A stretch of DNA of 36,478 nt from Pseudomonadota bacterium (GCA_023405815.1 JAEXXM010000063.1:1-36478); one strand, 5' to 3'. Positions 23,503 through 32,350 are shown, counted from the first letter of the stretch. Translations and numbers: made by a program. The notes: generated by a model not told the origin, from the sequence alone.

Positions 23503-26250
23503 TCATGCCTCCTGCTTGCGCAGCAGCAGCGAGGCTGCCGCCAGGAACACGGCGCAGAATAGCGCCAGCACGAGATGGTTCATGTATAGCTCGGAGAAAC
23601 CGAGCCCCTTGTTGAACACGCCCGTGCTTATGCGCTGGAAATATAGCGCCGGGAACAGCGTTCCGATCACCCGCGCCCCGCCCTCCAGCGCCGACACCGG
23701 ATACATCATGCCCGAGAAGTTCACCGTCGGAATGGTGACGATGATCGCCGAGCCGAAGATCGCGGCGATCTGCGAGCGCACAAACGTCGATATGACGAGC
23801 CCGAACGCTGTCGCCGCGCCGGCAAACAGCACCGCGCCAGTGGCGAGCGCCAGGAAGCTTCCCGTGATCGGCACGCGAAACGCGACGACGATGATCGTCG
23901 TCAACACGATGAAGTTCAAAAGCCCGATGCCGATGTAGGGAAGCTGCTTGCCGAGCAAGAATTCCAGCTTGCTCGCCGGCGCCGCATAGAGGTTGGTGAT
24001 CGAGCCAAGCTCCTTCTCGCGCACGATCCCGAGCGCTGTCAGCATGGTGCAGAACATCACGATCAGCATCATCAGCACGCCCGGCGAGATGGCATAGATG
24101 CTGAGGAACGCCTGGTTGTAGCGAAACCGCGCCTCGATGTTTACCGGACTGAGCTGCGCCACCGAGCCGGTCTCTCGCCGCGAAAGGTCTTCCAGATAGT
24201 TGTTGATCACGCCCTGCACGTAGCCGCGTGCCGTCTCCGCCCTGAATGTGTCGGAGCCATCGAGCCAGATGCCGATCTCCGGCGTCCGCCCGGCCATCAG
24301 GTGGCGCCCGAAGTCCGGCGGCACGCCGATGGCGACCTTGATGTCGCCCGACCGCATGCGCGCGTCGATGTCGGACTCGCTTCTAAGCTTCGGTCGCTCG
24401 CTGAAGTACCGCGACGCCGAGAATGCCTCCCCGAGGATGCCGCTCTCCTGCGACTGATCGTGGTCGAGCATGGCGTAGCGCACGTTCTCCAGATCGAACG
24501 AGATGCCGTACGCCATGGTCAGCAGCAGGACGATGGGCCCGATGAGCGCGAACGCGATGCGGATCGGATCGCGCATCAGCTCCAGCGACTCCCGGCGGGC
24601 GAAGGCCCATATCCGCGCGGGACTGAACTGCTCGCTAGCGTGGTCGGCGAACGCCTTTCGCGGCTGCGACGCGAATTCGCGCTCGGCCTTCGCTTCGGCG
24701 CGATCCTCCTTCGCGCCGTCGGCTTCTTCCAGATAGTCGATAAAGACCTCGGAAAGCGTCGCCGCGCCTCGCGCCTCGCGCAGCTCCGCCGGCGCGCCGA
24801 TGGCGAGGATGCGCCCCGCATGCATCAGCGAGATGCGATCGCAGCGCTCCGCCTCGTTGACGAAGTGCGTCGAGATGAAGATCGTCACGCCGTCCTTGCG
24901 CGACAGCTCGATCAGCATCTCCCAGAAACTGTCGCGCGCCACCGGATCGACGCCCGACGTCGGCTCGTCGAGGATCAGCATGTCCGGGCTGTGGATGACG
25001 GCGACGGCGAGCTGCAGCCGCTGCCGCATGCCGAGCGACAGCGACTCGGGCATCTGGTCGGCGACGCCGCCAAGGCCGAAGCGCGCCAACATCTCCTCGA
25101 CGCGGGCAGCGACCGCATCGGCCGGCACCTGGAACAGCCGCGCATGCAGGTCGAGGTTCTGCCGCACCGACAGCTCGGTATAGAGCGAGAACGACTGCGA
25201 CATGTAGCCGACACGCCGGCGCGTCTCGAGGTCACGTGCATCAATGGGACGTCCGAACAGCGACGCGCTTCCCGACGTCGGCTGCAGCAGCCCCGTCAGC
25301 ATCTTCATCGTCGTCGACTTGCCGCAGCCGTTGGAGCCGAGAAAGCCGAATATCTCCCCCTGCTCGATGCGGATCGTCACCCGGTCGACGGCGGTGAAGC
25401 TACCGAACCGCTTCGTGAGATCCTTGGCCTCGATGGCCAGAGCGCCGTCGTGGCGTGTCCGCGGCACGAAGTCGAGCCGTTTGTGCCCGAGACGCTTCTC
25501 CTCCGGCAACAGCGCGACGAACGCCTCTTCGAGCGTGTCGCAGCCGGAGATGTTCTTGAGGTCGACGGCCGTTCCCGTCGCGATCACTTTACCGTCGTCC
25601 ATGGCGATCAGCGACTGGAACTGCTCGGCTTCCTCCATGTACGCGGTCGCGGTCAGCACGCTCATGCCGTCGCGCCGCTCGCGAATGCGCTCGATCAGCT
25701 CCCAGAACCGCTTGCGCGACAAGGGATCGACGCCCGTCGTCGGCTCGTCGAGGACGAGCAGGTCCGGGTCGTGGATCAGCGCGCAGCACAGCGCCAGCTT
25801 CTGCTTCATGCCGCCGGAGAGCTTGCCGGCCGGACGCTCGGCAAACGCCTCCAGCTGTGTCGAGCGCAGCAGCTCGTTGATGCGCCAGCGCCGCTCCTCC
25901 TCCTCTTGCGCGAACAGGCGGCCGAAGAAGTCGACGTTCTCGTAGACCGACAGCGTCGGATAGAGGTTGCGTCCGAGGCCCTGCGGCATGTAGGCGATGC
26001 GCGCGCACACGCTGGTGCGGTGCGCAGTGTCCGCCATGTCGCCGCCGAGCGCCGTGACCCGCCCGGACTGGATCTTGCGCACACCCGCGACCAGCGCTTG
26101 CACCGTCGACTTGCCGACCCCGTCAGGCCCGATGAGCCCGACCATGCGCCCGGCCGGGATGATCATGGACACGCAGTCGAGCGCCACCGACTGCCCGTAG
26201 CGATGTGTCACTGCCTGCAATTCGGCAACGGCACGCTCGCCAACGTTCAT
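23503..26250 (-). CDS. rbbA: RbbA-type fusion: two ABC ATPase domains plus ABC-2 permease
   Basis: A 915-residue fusion. The first ATPase domain has Walker A GPDGVGKST (41-49), signature LSGGMKQ and Walker B DLLVLDEPTTGVD. The second has GSNGCGKST (near 310), Walker B DMLILDEPTSGVD, but signature LSLGM in place of LSGGM. From about 560 to the end is an ABC-2 permease with an N-terminal helix, a large outer domain (about 600-700) and REKELGSITNLYAAPASKLEFLLGKQ. In E. coli RbbA was described as a ribosome-associated ATPase; the permease part and gene context point to export or membrane-linked function. ATG 26250 was chosen over an upstream start at 26343, which would overlap the adaptor gene. 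It lies 10 bases after that gene. Confidence 0.9.
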   Translation of the reverse strand: MNVGERAVAELQAVTHRYGQSVALDCVSMIIPAGRMVGLIGPDGVGKSTVQALVAGVRKIQSGRVTALGGDMADTAHRTSVCARIAYMPQGLGRNLYPTLSVYENVDFFGRLFAQEEEERRWRINELLRSTQLEAFAERPAGKLSGGMKQKLALCCALIHDPDLLVLDEPTTGVDPLSRKRFWELIERIRERRDGMSVLTATAYMEEAEQFQSLIAMDDGKVIATGTAVDLKNISGCDTLEEAFVALLPEEKRLGHKRLDFVPRTRHDGALAIEAKDLTKRFGSFTAVDRVTIRIEQGEIFGFLGSNGCGKSTTMKMLTGLLQPTSGSASLFGRPIDARDLETRRRVGYMSQSFSLYTELSVRQNLDLHARLFQVPADAVAARVEEMLARFGLGGVADQMPESLSLGMRQRLQLAVAVIHSPDMLILDEPTSGVDPVARDSFWEMLIELSRKDGVTIFISTHFVNEAERCDRISLMHAGRILAIGAPAELREARGAATLSEVFIDYLEEADGAKEDRAEAKAEREFASQPRKAFADHASEQFSPARIWAFARRESLELMRDPIRIAFALIGPIVLLLTMAYGISFDLENVRYAMLDHDQSQESGILGEAFSASRYFSERPKLRSESDIDARMRSGDIKVAIGVPPDFGRHLMAGRTPEIGIWLDGSDTFRAETARGYVQGVINNYLEDLSRRETGSVAQLSPVNIEARFRYNQAFLSIYAISPGVLMMLIVMFCTMLTALGIVREKELGSITNLYAAPASKLEFLLGKQLPYIGIGLLNFIVLTTIIVVAFRVPITGSFLALATGAVLFAGAATAFGLVISTFVRSQIAAIFGSAIIVTIPTVNFSGMMYPVSALEGGARVIGTLFPALYFQRISTGVFNKGLGFSELYMNHLVLALFCAVFLAAASLLLRKQEA

Positions 26251-26260
26251 CGGCTCGCTC

Positions 26261-27283
26261 TCACTGCTCAGGCAAGGCCACGGTAAGGAAGTCGGGCCAC
26301 TTCGCGTTCGGCGACAGCCTGATGTAGGCGACGCCGGGCACACCCGTCTTCACCCACGCCGTATATTTCTCGAGGATGTCGGCAGGCAGCTGCACCTTCA
26401 CGCGGAACATCAGCTTCTCCCGCTCGCTCTGCGTCTCGACGTACTTTGGCGTGAACTGCGCTTCGGTGGCGACGAACGACACCGATGCCGGGACGACAAA
26501 CTGCGGCGCCGCGTCGAAGATGATGCGCGCCTCGGCCCCGATCGGCAACCGGCCGGCTTCGCTCGTCGGCAGGAACACCGTCATGTAGACGTCGGTCACG
26601 TCGAGCAGTGTCAGAACCTTGCCGCCCGCCGCGAGCACCTCGCCCGGTAGCGCCAACCTGTACTGCACGCGGCCGGATCGCGGCGCCGTGAGAATGCTGT
26701 CGTCGAGATAGGTCTGGATGCGTGCGACGCGCGCGGTCGCCGATTCGATCGCCGCTTTGGCATGATCGATCTGCGCCTGCGCACTGTTGACGGCCGCCTC
26801 GGCCGTGATCTTGCTGGAGGTGCGCTGCTCGACCACCTCCCTCGGCGTATAGCCCTTGAGGGCCAGCTTCTCCGAGCGGTCGAGCTCCTGCTTCGCCAAA
26901 GTGAGCTCGCTGTTGCGCTGCGCGAGGAGCGCGATCGCCTGGTCGAGCTGGCGCTCGGCCTGCACCGCCGCCGCCTTGGCGTCATTCATCTGCGCCTCGA
27001 GCTCGGCCGTATCCATGATCGCGAGCGTCTGGCCCTTGGAGACGCTGTCGCCTTCCTTGACGAGCACCTCCTTGAGCCGCCCGGCGAGCTTCGTTGCGAC
27101 GTCAACGCGCTCGGCCTCGATGCGCCCGTTCGCCTTGGCTATTCCCGGCGGCAGGCTCGGGGTCGAGAGTTTGCGCCACGCGAGATAGCCTCCCCCCGCC
27201 ACCACGATGAGGGCGAGCACGGCGAACAACAGCGCCTTTGCAGACGGACGCGATCCGAGTGGATTGGGCAGCCGGCCAGGCAT
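26261..27283 (-). CDS. yhiI: HlyD-family membrane fusion protein (YhiI-like)
   Basis: Periplasmic adaptor of 340 residues, anchored by one N-terminal helix (ALLFAVLALIVVAGGGYLAW). It has a split lipoyl domain (KLAGRLKEVLVKEGDSVSKGQTLAIMD and LTAPRSGRVQYRLALPGEVLAAGG) around a long coiled-coil hairpin rich in Ala, Glu, Gln and Arg. The beta-barrel part follows (VTDVYMTVFLPTSEAGRLPIG). It is the first gene of the exporter cassette and presumably links the ABC-2 pump to an outer membrane channel that is not encoded nearby. ATG 27283 has GGAAAG six bases upstream; further in-frame starts up to 27376 would only lengthen the cytoplasmic tail. Confidence 0.88.
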   Translation of the reverse strand: MPGRLPNPLGSRPSAKALLFAVLALIVVAGGGYLAWRKLSTPSLPPGIAKANGRIEAERVDVATKLAGRLKEVLVKEGDSVSKGQTLAIMDTAELEAQMNDAKAAAVQAERQLDQAIALLAQRNSELTLAKQELDRSEKLALKGYTPREVVEQRTSSKITAEAAVNSAQAQIDHAKAAIESATARVARIQTYLDDSILTAPRSGRVQYRLALPGEVLAAGGKVLTLLDVTDVYMTVFLPTSEAGRLPIGAEARIIFDAAPQFVVPASVSFVATEAQFTPKYVETQSEREKLMFRVKVQLPADILEKYTAWVKTGVPGVAYIRLSPNAKWPDFLTVALPEQ

Positions 27284-27452
27284 CGACACTTTCCACTGCA
27301 TGGGTTGGCGCAACAGTAGGCTCAGCATGGCTGCGGTCCGCAACAACGATATTGCACCGCACGATGCACTCTTCACTAACGCGGAAGTTTGATTTCGCTC
27401 AAGCGCCAGCTACGCGAGCGCGCCCAATCCCAACTTCACCGAGCCTCCAACG

Positions 27453-28574
27453 TCACGGACGCTCGACGCGAAACGCCTTGCGCCAAAGGGAGCTTGGCGC
27501 CGCGATCTGCTGCATGAGGCGGTCAATGACGACTGGATCCTTCTCGAAAACGCGGGCGATCGATGCGCTCATCTGTTTGCGTGTCGACAGCAGATAATTG
27601 CGCACCGGGGTATGCAACGGACGCAGCGCCAGAAGGCTGGTTGCCTCATTCAAGTCTTTCATCAACGATAAGCCTTTATGAAAGGCGGCGCCCCAAGTCG
27701 GCGCTCCGAGCGCGGTTACGATGTTGGCGCCCTTGGCGAGGAGCGCTGCCGATGTGTTGCAGATCAACAGCTTGTGAGCAATGACGCCATCCCACGACTT
27801 GCGCCATTTCGCTTCCCAAGCTCGCACTAGGTCGGCGTATTCGCTAGTGCTGGTCGCCGGATCGGAAAGTTGCTCGTGTAGGGCGGCCGTGTCTTGACGC
27901 AAGACGGCATTGGCGTCGCGCAAATCAAGAATGCGTTCGATGACCTGTTCGAAGGTGGCGGCTTCCTTGAAGACAGCGAGCGCAAGCGGGGGCGCATCAA
28001 CCACAACGAAACCGCGCGCGGGTGCCCCGCAGCGCTGAATCTCTGCGTGCAGGCGACGAGCATCAGCGGCCAAGCGGCGATTCCGCTCAACAAGGTCCAC
28101 GAGGGTGTGCTCGAACTTTGGTCGCCGCGAGAGGCCGAAATTATGTAGGTTGCGCAACAGAATGGTCGCTGGACGGCGCAGCTTCGCTTCCGCGCCCAGC
28201 AGGCGCGTAATCTCGAGGTCTGCGTCGGCGACCGTCGCCTTTGTCAAGCCTCTAGCAGTCGCAGCACTTGCAGCACTGATGAGTTCCGGAGGTGGGGCAG
28301 CAGGCCTTTGCAGGCGTACGGGTTCAGCCAGCAGTTGAAACACGCCGGCGTTTATCAGCGGTTGGATGGCATCCAGGTACTGCTTAGGCGTTGTCTCCAG
28401 TTTGCCGACAAGAACGATGTGGTCGCGCAGCACAATCTCGTCGATGAGCGTGCAAAGATCCGCAAACTCGACGGGGAAGAACCGGTAGCGCAGGTGGTAG
28501 AAGACCTTGGCAACGCCGCTGAGGTCCGCAAGGCCGACACTGGGCGGAGCAAATGTGTGGCGCAGAACGGTCAT
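27453..28574 (-). CDS. Hypothetical protein of unknown function next to tRNA-Arg
   Basis: A 373-residue protein I do not recognise. It has no signal peptide and appears mostly helical and soluble. The N-terminal part (VGLADLSGVAKVFYHLRYRFFPVEF, then LCTLIDEIVLRDHIVLVG) looks folded. A middle region of charged helices (LVERNRRLAADARRLHAEIQRCG and FEQVIERILDLRDANAVLRQDTAALHEQL) could form coiled coils. The C-terminal part carries hydrophobic helices such as LLICNTSAALLAKGANIVTALGAPTWGAAFHKGLSL. ATG 28574 has AGGA six bases upstream; the frame is open to 28778 but that extension looks non-coding. It stands alone, with about 170 bases to the exporter operon and 244 to the tRNA, and seems less GC-biased at third positions than its neighbours. 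Accessory gain at the tRNA is possible. Confidence 0.65.
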   Translation of the reverse strand: MTVLRHTFAPPSVGLADLSGVAKVFYHLRYRFFPVEFADLCTLIDEIVLRDHIVLVGKLETTPKQYLDAIQPLINAGVFQLLAEPVRLQRPAAPPPELISAASAATARGLTKATVADADLEITRLLGAEAKLRRPATILLRNLHNFGLSRRPKFEHTLVDLVERNRRLAADARRLHAEIQRCGAPARGFVVVDAPPLALAVFKEAATFEQVIERILDLRDANAVLRQDTAALHEQLSDPATSTSEYADLVRAWEAKWRKSWDGVIAHKLLICNTSAALLAKGANIVTALGAPTWGAAFHKGLSLMKDLNEATSLLALRPLHTPVRNYLLSTRKQMSASIARVFEKDPVVIDRLMQQIAAPSSLWRKAFRVERP

Positions 28575-28818
28575 CGCAATCCTGTGAGCCAAAAGCGTCG
28601 ATATGGGCGCGCCGGGGCGCCGATTCGCGCGGCTCCAGTATAAGGCCCAATGCAAGGTCGAGCGTGGGCACCGCATGCTGGGCGAGTCCAACCGGCAGCC
28701 AGGTTGAGTCATCGTGCCCATGCGGGACAGCTTGAACGAGCCCGCAGCAGTTTTCAGCATTGTGCTAGCTGCGGCCATCTTGGCCGGAGCAGGCGACTGT
28801 TAAGTCATTGAAGGAAAC

Positions 28819-28895
28819 TGGCGCGCCCGAAAGGATTCGAACCTCTGACCCCCAGATTCGTAGTCTGGTGCTCTATCCAGCTGAGCTACGGGCGC
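28819..28895 (-). tRNA. tRNA-Arg (anticodon ACG)
   Basis: The minus strand folds as a full tRNA. The acceptor stem GCGCCCG/CGGGCGC is followed by discriminator G and encoded CCA (28821-28819). The D arm is GCTC-AGCTGGATA-GAGC and the anticodon stem CCAGA/TCTGG closes the loop CTACGAA with anticodon ACG. The T arm contains GGTTCGAATCC. The ACG anticodon, edited to ICG by TadA in bacteria, reads CGU/CGC/CGA arginine codons. Confidence 0.97.
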
Positions 28896-28936
28896 TTGCC
28901 TGCGTTTTTTCATGGCCACGCAGCGGCCTGCGACAG

Positions 28937-28959
28937 TCGGCGGGGCAAAGCCCCACCGA
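28937..28959. terminator. Strong stem-loop between the kinase gene and tRNA-Arg
   Basis: TCGGCGGGGC (28937-28946) and GCCCCACCGA (28950-28959) pair at nine of ten positions around the loop AAA. It lies about 50 bases beyond the stop of the minus-strand histidine kinase gene and upstream of the tRNA, a fitting place for a terminator. No T-run follows on either strand, so it is at best a Rho-assisted or processing signal. Confidence 0.35.
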
Positions 28960-29008
28960 AGTTCGCCACTACTAATGGCTCAGCCCCGGCCGCGCAAGAG
29001 GCTTGCTG

Positions 29009-30589
29009 TCACGACGCACGATCGTCGGATTTGCCCGTGGATATTGGCCCGGAGGCGTGCGCCTCGGCGCCGGCATGTACCCCGCGATCGGGGATTTCGA
29101 ACTCGAATGCGGCGCCTTTCTGCGTGTCGAGCAGCCGCAAGTGGCCGCCGTGCACGCCGACGATCTCCGCCGCGATGGCAAGGCCGAGGCCCGTGCCGCC
29201 CTTGCGCTGCGAGCCGGTGAAGGCCTCGAACAGGTGCTCGCGCGCCTTTTGCGGCACCCCCGGCCCGTTGTCGCGCACCTCGACGAGCACCCTGCGCCCG
29301 TCGCGCCAGGCCTTGATTCGAATCTCCCCGCGCGGCTCGGGCGGCGCCCCCTCGACCGCCTCGATAGCGTTGCGCACGAGGTTCGACACGATCCGGAACA
29401 GATGATCCCGATCCGCATCGATGCGCAGCGTGTCGTCCATCTCGAGGACGAAATCGATTGATCCTTCGCGCGGCAGCCCGAGCGCCTCGCCCACCTCCTC
29501 GGCGAGCGGCTTCAGCCGCATCAGCTCGCGGCGCGGCGCCGCCTCCTCGGCGCGGCCGAACCGCAGCGTGTCGTTGCAGAAATTGATGGCGCGATCGAGC
29601 GAGGCGATGAGCTTGGGCGCGAAGCGCTGCACCGTCGGGTCGGGGATCGCTGTCAGGCGGTCCGAGAGGAGCTGCGCATTCGCCAGCATGCCGCGCAGGT
29701 CGTGATTGATCTTGCTCACGGCGAGCCCGAGCTGCGCCAGTCGCGTCTTCTGTAGAAGCGCACCTGAAAGCTGGCGCTGCATCTCGGAGAGCTCGCGCTC
29801 GGCTGTGCCGATCTCGTCGTGACGCCCCGTGGGAACGATGATGCGCTCCGGGTCTTCCGGATCCTCGCTGAAATGCACCATGGCGTGCGTAATGCGCATC
29901 ATCGGCCGCACCAGGAGCCGGCTCAGCGCGAAATAGACCAGCGCCGCGGTGGCAAGCGAGATGACGATCGACACCCCGAGAATGTTCAGCGCGTATGACC
30001 GCAGCGCCGCCTTCAGCGGCGCCTCCGGCATGACGATCTCGACAAGGTCGTCCGGGTCGTCCCCGATCGCCCCGAGCACGCGGATCGTGCGCCCGTCGCG
30101 TGCGAAGAACACCGCGATCGCATCGCCGATCTGCTCGAGCTTCAGCCCGACGCCTTCCAGCCAGCTCTCGGGGCGCTGCCGCAGGTCGTAGTGCGCGTCG
30201 ATGGTCATCTGCGGATCGACCGGCAGCACCAGTCTGCGCACACCCTGCCGGCGCGAGGCGATCGCCTTCACCTGCGCGGTGCGCAGCATCTCCGCCCTGA
30301 GTCCCGACGGCACGTCGCCGCCGGGAAAGCCCTCTGCCGCGAGCGTCGCCAGCTGAGCCGCCGTCAGGCGCTCGTTCAGCCAGTCGACGCGGAACGTCGA
30401 GATCGAGGGCAGGAAGATCAGCACCTCGGCCAGCATGACGAAGACCGCGGTCAGCATCAGCAGCTTTGCGGGCAGACCGAGGTCGCGCCAATTCCTCCGG
30501 TATTTCGCGGCCCACTCGGGAATCCGCGATCGCCTCCACCGGTCGGCGAATGTTAGCGGCGCCACCTCATTCTTGTTCTCGCGGAGCAC
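29009..30589 (-). CDS. HAMP-containing membrane sensor histidine kinase
   Basis: Inner-membrane two-component sensor of 526 residues. TM1 (about 43-63) and TM2 (about 203-223) flank a periplasmic sensor domain of 140 residues; HAMP (about 225-277) follows. The H-box is KINHDLRGML with phospho-acceptor His296, then N-box FRIVSNLVRNAIEA, G1 DNGPGVP and G2 GGTGLGLA, so it should be active. The HDLRG form instead of the common HELRTP is seen in other alphaproteobacterial kinases. GTG at 30589 with AAAGGA upstream is the chosen start. No response regulator is adjacent, so the partner is unknown. It starts 24 bases after the flavoprotein gene and is likely co-transcribed with it. Confidence 0.93.
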   Translation of the reverse strand: MLRENKNEVAPLTFADRWRRSRIPEWAAKYRRNWRDLGLPAKLLMLTAVFVMLAEVLIFLPSISTFRVDWLNERLTAAQLATLAAEGFPGGDVPSGLRAEMLRTAQVKAIASRRQGVRRLVLPVDPQMTIDAHYDLRQRPESWLEGVGLKLEQIGDAIAVFFARDGRTIRVLGAIGDDPDDLVEIVMPEAPLKAALRSYALNILGVSIVISLATAALVYFALSRLLVRPMMRITHAMVHFSEDPEDPERIIVPTGRHDEIGTAERELSEMQRQLSGALLQKTRLAQLGLAVSKINHDLRGMLANAQLLSDRLTAIPDPTVQRFAPKLIASLDRAINFCNDTLRFGRAEEAAPRRELMRLKPLAEEVGEALGLPREGSIDFVLEMDDTLRIDADRDHLFRIVSNLVRNAIEAVEGAPPEPRGEIRIKAWRDGRRVLVEVRDNGPGVPQKAREHLFEAFTGSQRKGGTGLGLAIAAEIVGVHGGHLRLLDTQKGAAFEFEIPDRGVHAGAEAHASGPISTGKSDDRAS

Positions 30590-30613
30590 GCGCGTCCTTT
30601 CGCTCCCGGGACC

Positions 30614-32098
30614 TCACCCGAACTTAGCAAGAAAATCGATAACCTTGCGTAATGTGGGATTTCCTGGCCTGCCGGCATAGTAGCTCGCCGCCGCCCGCTT
30701 GTTGATCTCGCTGAGGGTCGGATAGGGGGCAACCCATTCGGTCATGGCCTTGATGTTGAGGCCCTGCGAGAGCGCCAGCGCCCACATCCCGATCAGCTCC
30801 CCCGCCTGCGCCCCGACGATGCCGGCACCCAGTATCTTGCCCGCCCGGTCGGTAAGGACCTTGATATGGCCGACGACGGTCCCCTCGGCCACCGCCCGGT
30901 CGTTCTCGCGATACGGCCAGCGCAGGACGTGGATCTTCTTGGCGGACTTCGCCGCCTCCGCCTCGGAGAGCCCGACGAATGCGAGCTCGGGGTCGGTAAA
31001 CGTGACCCGCGGGATGAGACGCTCGTCGAGCCGTGCGCGCGCGTGCAGCAGCGCACGGCGAATGACGACGCCGGCCTGATAGTCCGGGGCCTGCGCTCCG
31101 GGCGCGGCCGCGACCTCGCCGAGCGCGAACACGCGCCGGTTCGAGGTCTTCAGACCGGCATTGACCTTGATGCCGCGCTCATCGTGCTGAATGCCCGCCG
31201 CCTCGAGCCCGAGATCGGCGGTCGCCGGCTTGCGGCCCGCAGCGACCAGAAGGTGGCTGCCTTCGACTAGGTGCTTCTCGCCGCCTACGGTGACGTTGAC
31301 CTTCACGCGGCCGAGCCCGCCCTCGACGTTTTCCACCTTTGTGTTCTCGTGAACGGCGATGCCCTCGTCGGCAAGCTGATCGAGAAGAAACTTCGCAAGC
31401 TCGGGATCGGCATCGGCGACCGCCTTGCCGGCCAGGAGCACGATGACCCGCGAGCCGAGCCGGCTGTAGGTCTGCGCCAGCTCCAGCGTTGCCGGATCGC
31501 CGCCGATGATGATCAGATTGTGCAGCCGCTCGTGGCTGGAGGCGATCGTCTCCGTCGTGAAGTAGGGAACGCTGTTGAGCCCTGGGATCGACGGAGCGGC
31601 GGGCACCGCGCCGGTCGCAATGACGAAGCGTCGCGCGCGCACGCGCTGCTCTCCCGCAGCGACGGTCTTCTTGTTGATGAAGCGCCCCGCAGCGTGGATG
31701 ACCCGGATGCCGAGGCCCACGAACCGCTCCGCGGCGAAGTTGGGCGTCACCTCGGTGATGACGTTTGCGACGTGCTGGTTGATGGCCCGCGGGTCGATTT
31801 CCGGGTCGCGCCCTTGAATGCCGAAGACGCCCGCCGTGCGTAGAGCATGTGCGCGATTGGCCGCCGCGGCCCGCGCCCGCTGCGCCAGGATGCCGTATCC
31901 AAGGGGCTCGCCCCCCAGTTGATGCCGCTCTATGAGCACGACACTACGACCGAACGCGGCGGCTGCCATGGCCGCGGCCAACCCACCGGGTTCGGCTCCG
32001 ATAACGCAGATGTCGGCCGAGATGCTGTCGCCCGCCCCCTCTGGGGAGGCGCCGGCCGCCGCCCCCCGCAACTCGGACGTCGATTTTCCCTGCTCCAT
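30614..32098 (-). CDS. Disulfide-reductase-like FAD/NAD(P) flavoprotein lacking the redox cysteines
   Basis: A 494-residue protein with the full dihydrolipoamide dehydrogenase/mercuric reductase layout: FAD domain, NAD(P) domain, dimerisation domain (FTDPELAFVGLSEAEA to APYPTLSEINKRAA). Key positions are changed. The family's GGxCLNxGC redox-disulfide segment reads GGEPLGYGI (62-70), so the cysteines are Pro65 and Ile70. The FAD Rossmann GxGxxG reads GAEPGG (34-39), the NAD(P) one GGDPAT, and the later ALGD motif reads ALGE. Disulfide reductase chemistry is therefore ruled out; a different redox role or a regulatory, cofactor-poor protein is possible. ATG 32098 is preceded by a G-run. The frame is open to 32398, where it would cross the rpmH promoter and start, so longer versions are rejected. 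Confidence 0.85.
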   Translation of the reverse strand: MEQGKSTSELRGAAAGASPEGAGDSISADICVIGAEPGGLAAAMAAAAFGRSVVLIERHQLGGEPLGYGILAQRARAAAANRAHALRTAGVFGIQGRDPEIDPRAINQHVANVITEVTPNFAAERFVGLGIRVIHAAGRFINKKTVAAGEQRVRARRFVIATGAVPAAPSIPGLNSVPYFTTETIASSHERLHNLIIIGGDPATLELAQTYSRLGSRVIVLLAGKAVADADPELAKFLLDQLADEGIAVHENTKVENVEGGLGRVKVNVTVGGEKHLVEGSHLLVAAGRKPATADLGLEAAGIQHDERGIKVNAGLKTSNRRVFALGEVAAAPGAQAPDYQAGVVIRRALLHARARLDERLIPRVTFTDPELAFVGLSEAEAAKSAKKIHVLRWPYRENDRAVAEGTVVGHIKVLTDRAGKILGAGIVGAQAGELIGMWALALSQGLNIKAMTEWVAPYPTLSEINKRAAASYYAGRPGNPTLRKVIDFLAKFG

Positions 32099-32231
32099 GC
32101 CAATGCCCCCAGGCCGCCGCGGTCGACGGATTTTCCGACCGCCAGGCGCCGCAAAGAGATTTGCCATTTCCGCGGGCGTGGCGCACCCTTCTTGCGGCTT
32201 GCGGCCGTGGATTAACGGGCCACAGCGCGCG

Positions 32232-32260
32232 TTGACTTGGCGCTTTTGAGCCCGTATAAG
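32232..32260 (+). promoter_or_regulatory. Sigma-70 promoter of the rpmH-rnpA operon
   Basis: TTGACT (32232-32237), 17 bases, TATAAG (32255-32260): near-consensus in sequence and spacing. The start is expected near 32267, giving a leader of about 85 bases before rpmH that contains a T6 run at about 32320 but no clear terminator hairpin. Confidence 0.7.
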
Positions 32261-32350
32261 CCCGCCAATCCTTAAGAAGCAGGGGCTCCCGCCAGCGGCG
32301 ACCGCTCGGACGGCAGGCTCTTTTTTCGCGACGGGCACTGGAGCTGTATC

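Noticed and set aside
24301..26286. 661-codon open frame on the plus strand
   Set aside because: Antisense to the RbbA-type gene, with Arg/His/Asp-rich low-complexity translation and no recognisable domain; the opposite strand carries complete ABC motifs.
28819..28895. tRNA-Arg as an attachment site of an integrated element
   Set aside because: No integrase gene and no direct repeat of the tRNA 3' end were seen in the window, so an island boundary is not supported.
28980..30539. 519-codon frame overlapping the histidine kinase on the same strand
   Set aside because: Out-of-frame reading of the kinase gene, made of Arg/Ala/Gly-rich sequence without motifs; the frame at 29009-30589 contains every kinase box.
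32280..32330. Possible attenuator in the rpmH leader (AGCGG-CGA-CCGCT hairpin plus T6)
   Set aside because: The stem is only five pairs and the T-run begins about 15 bases later, so it does not form an intrinsic terminator.
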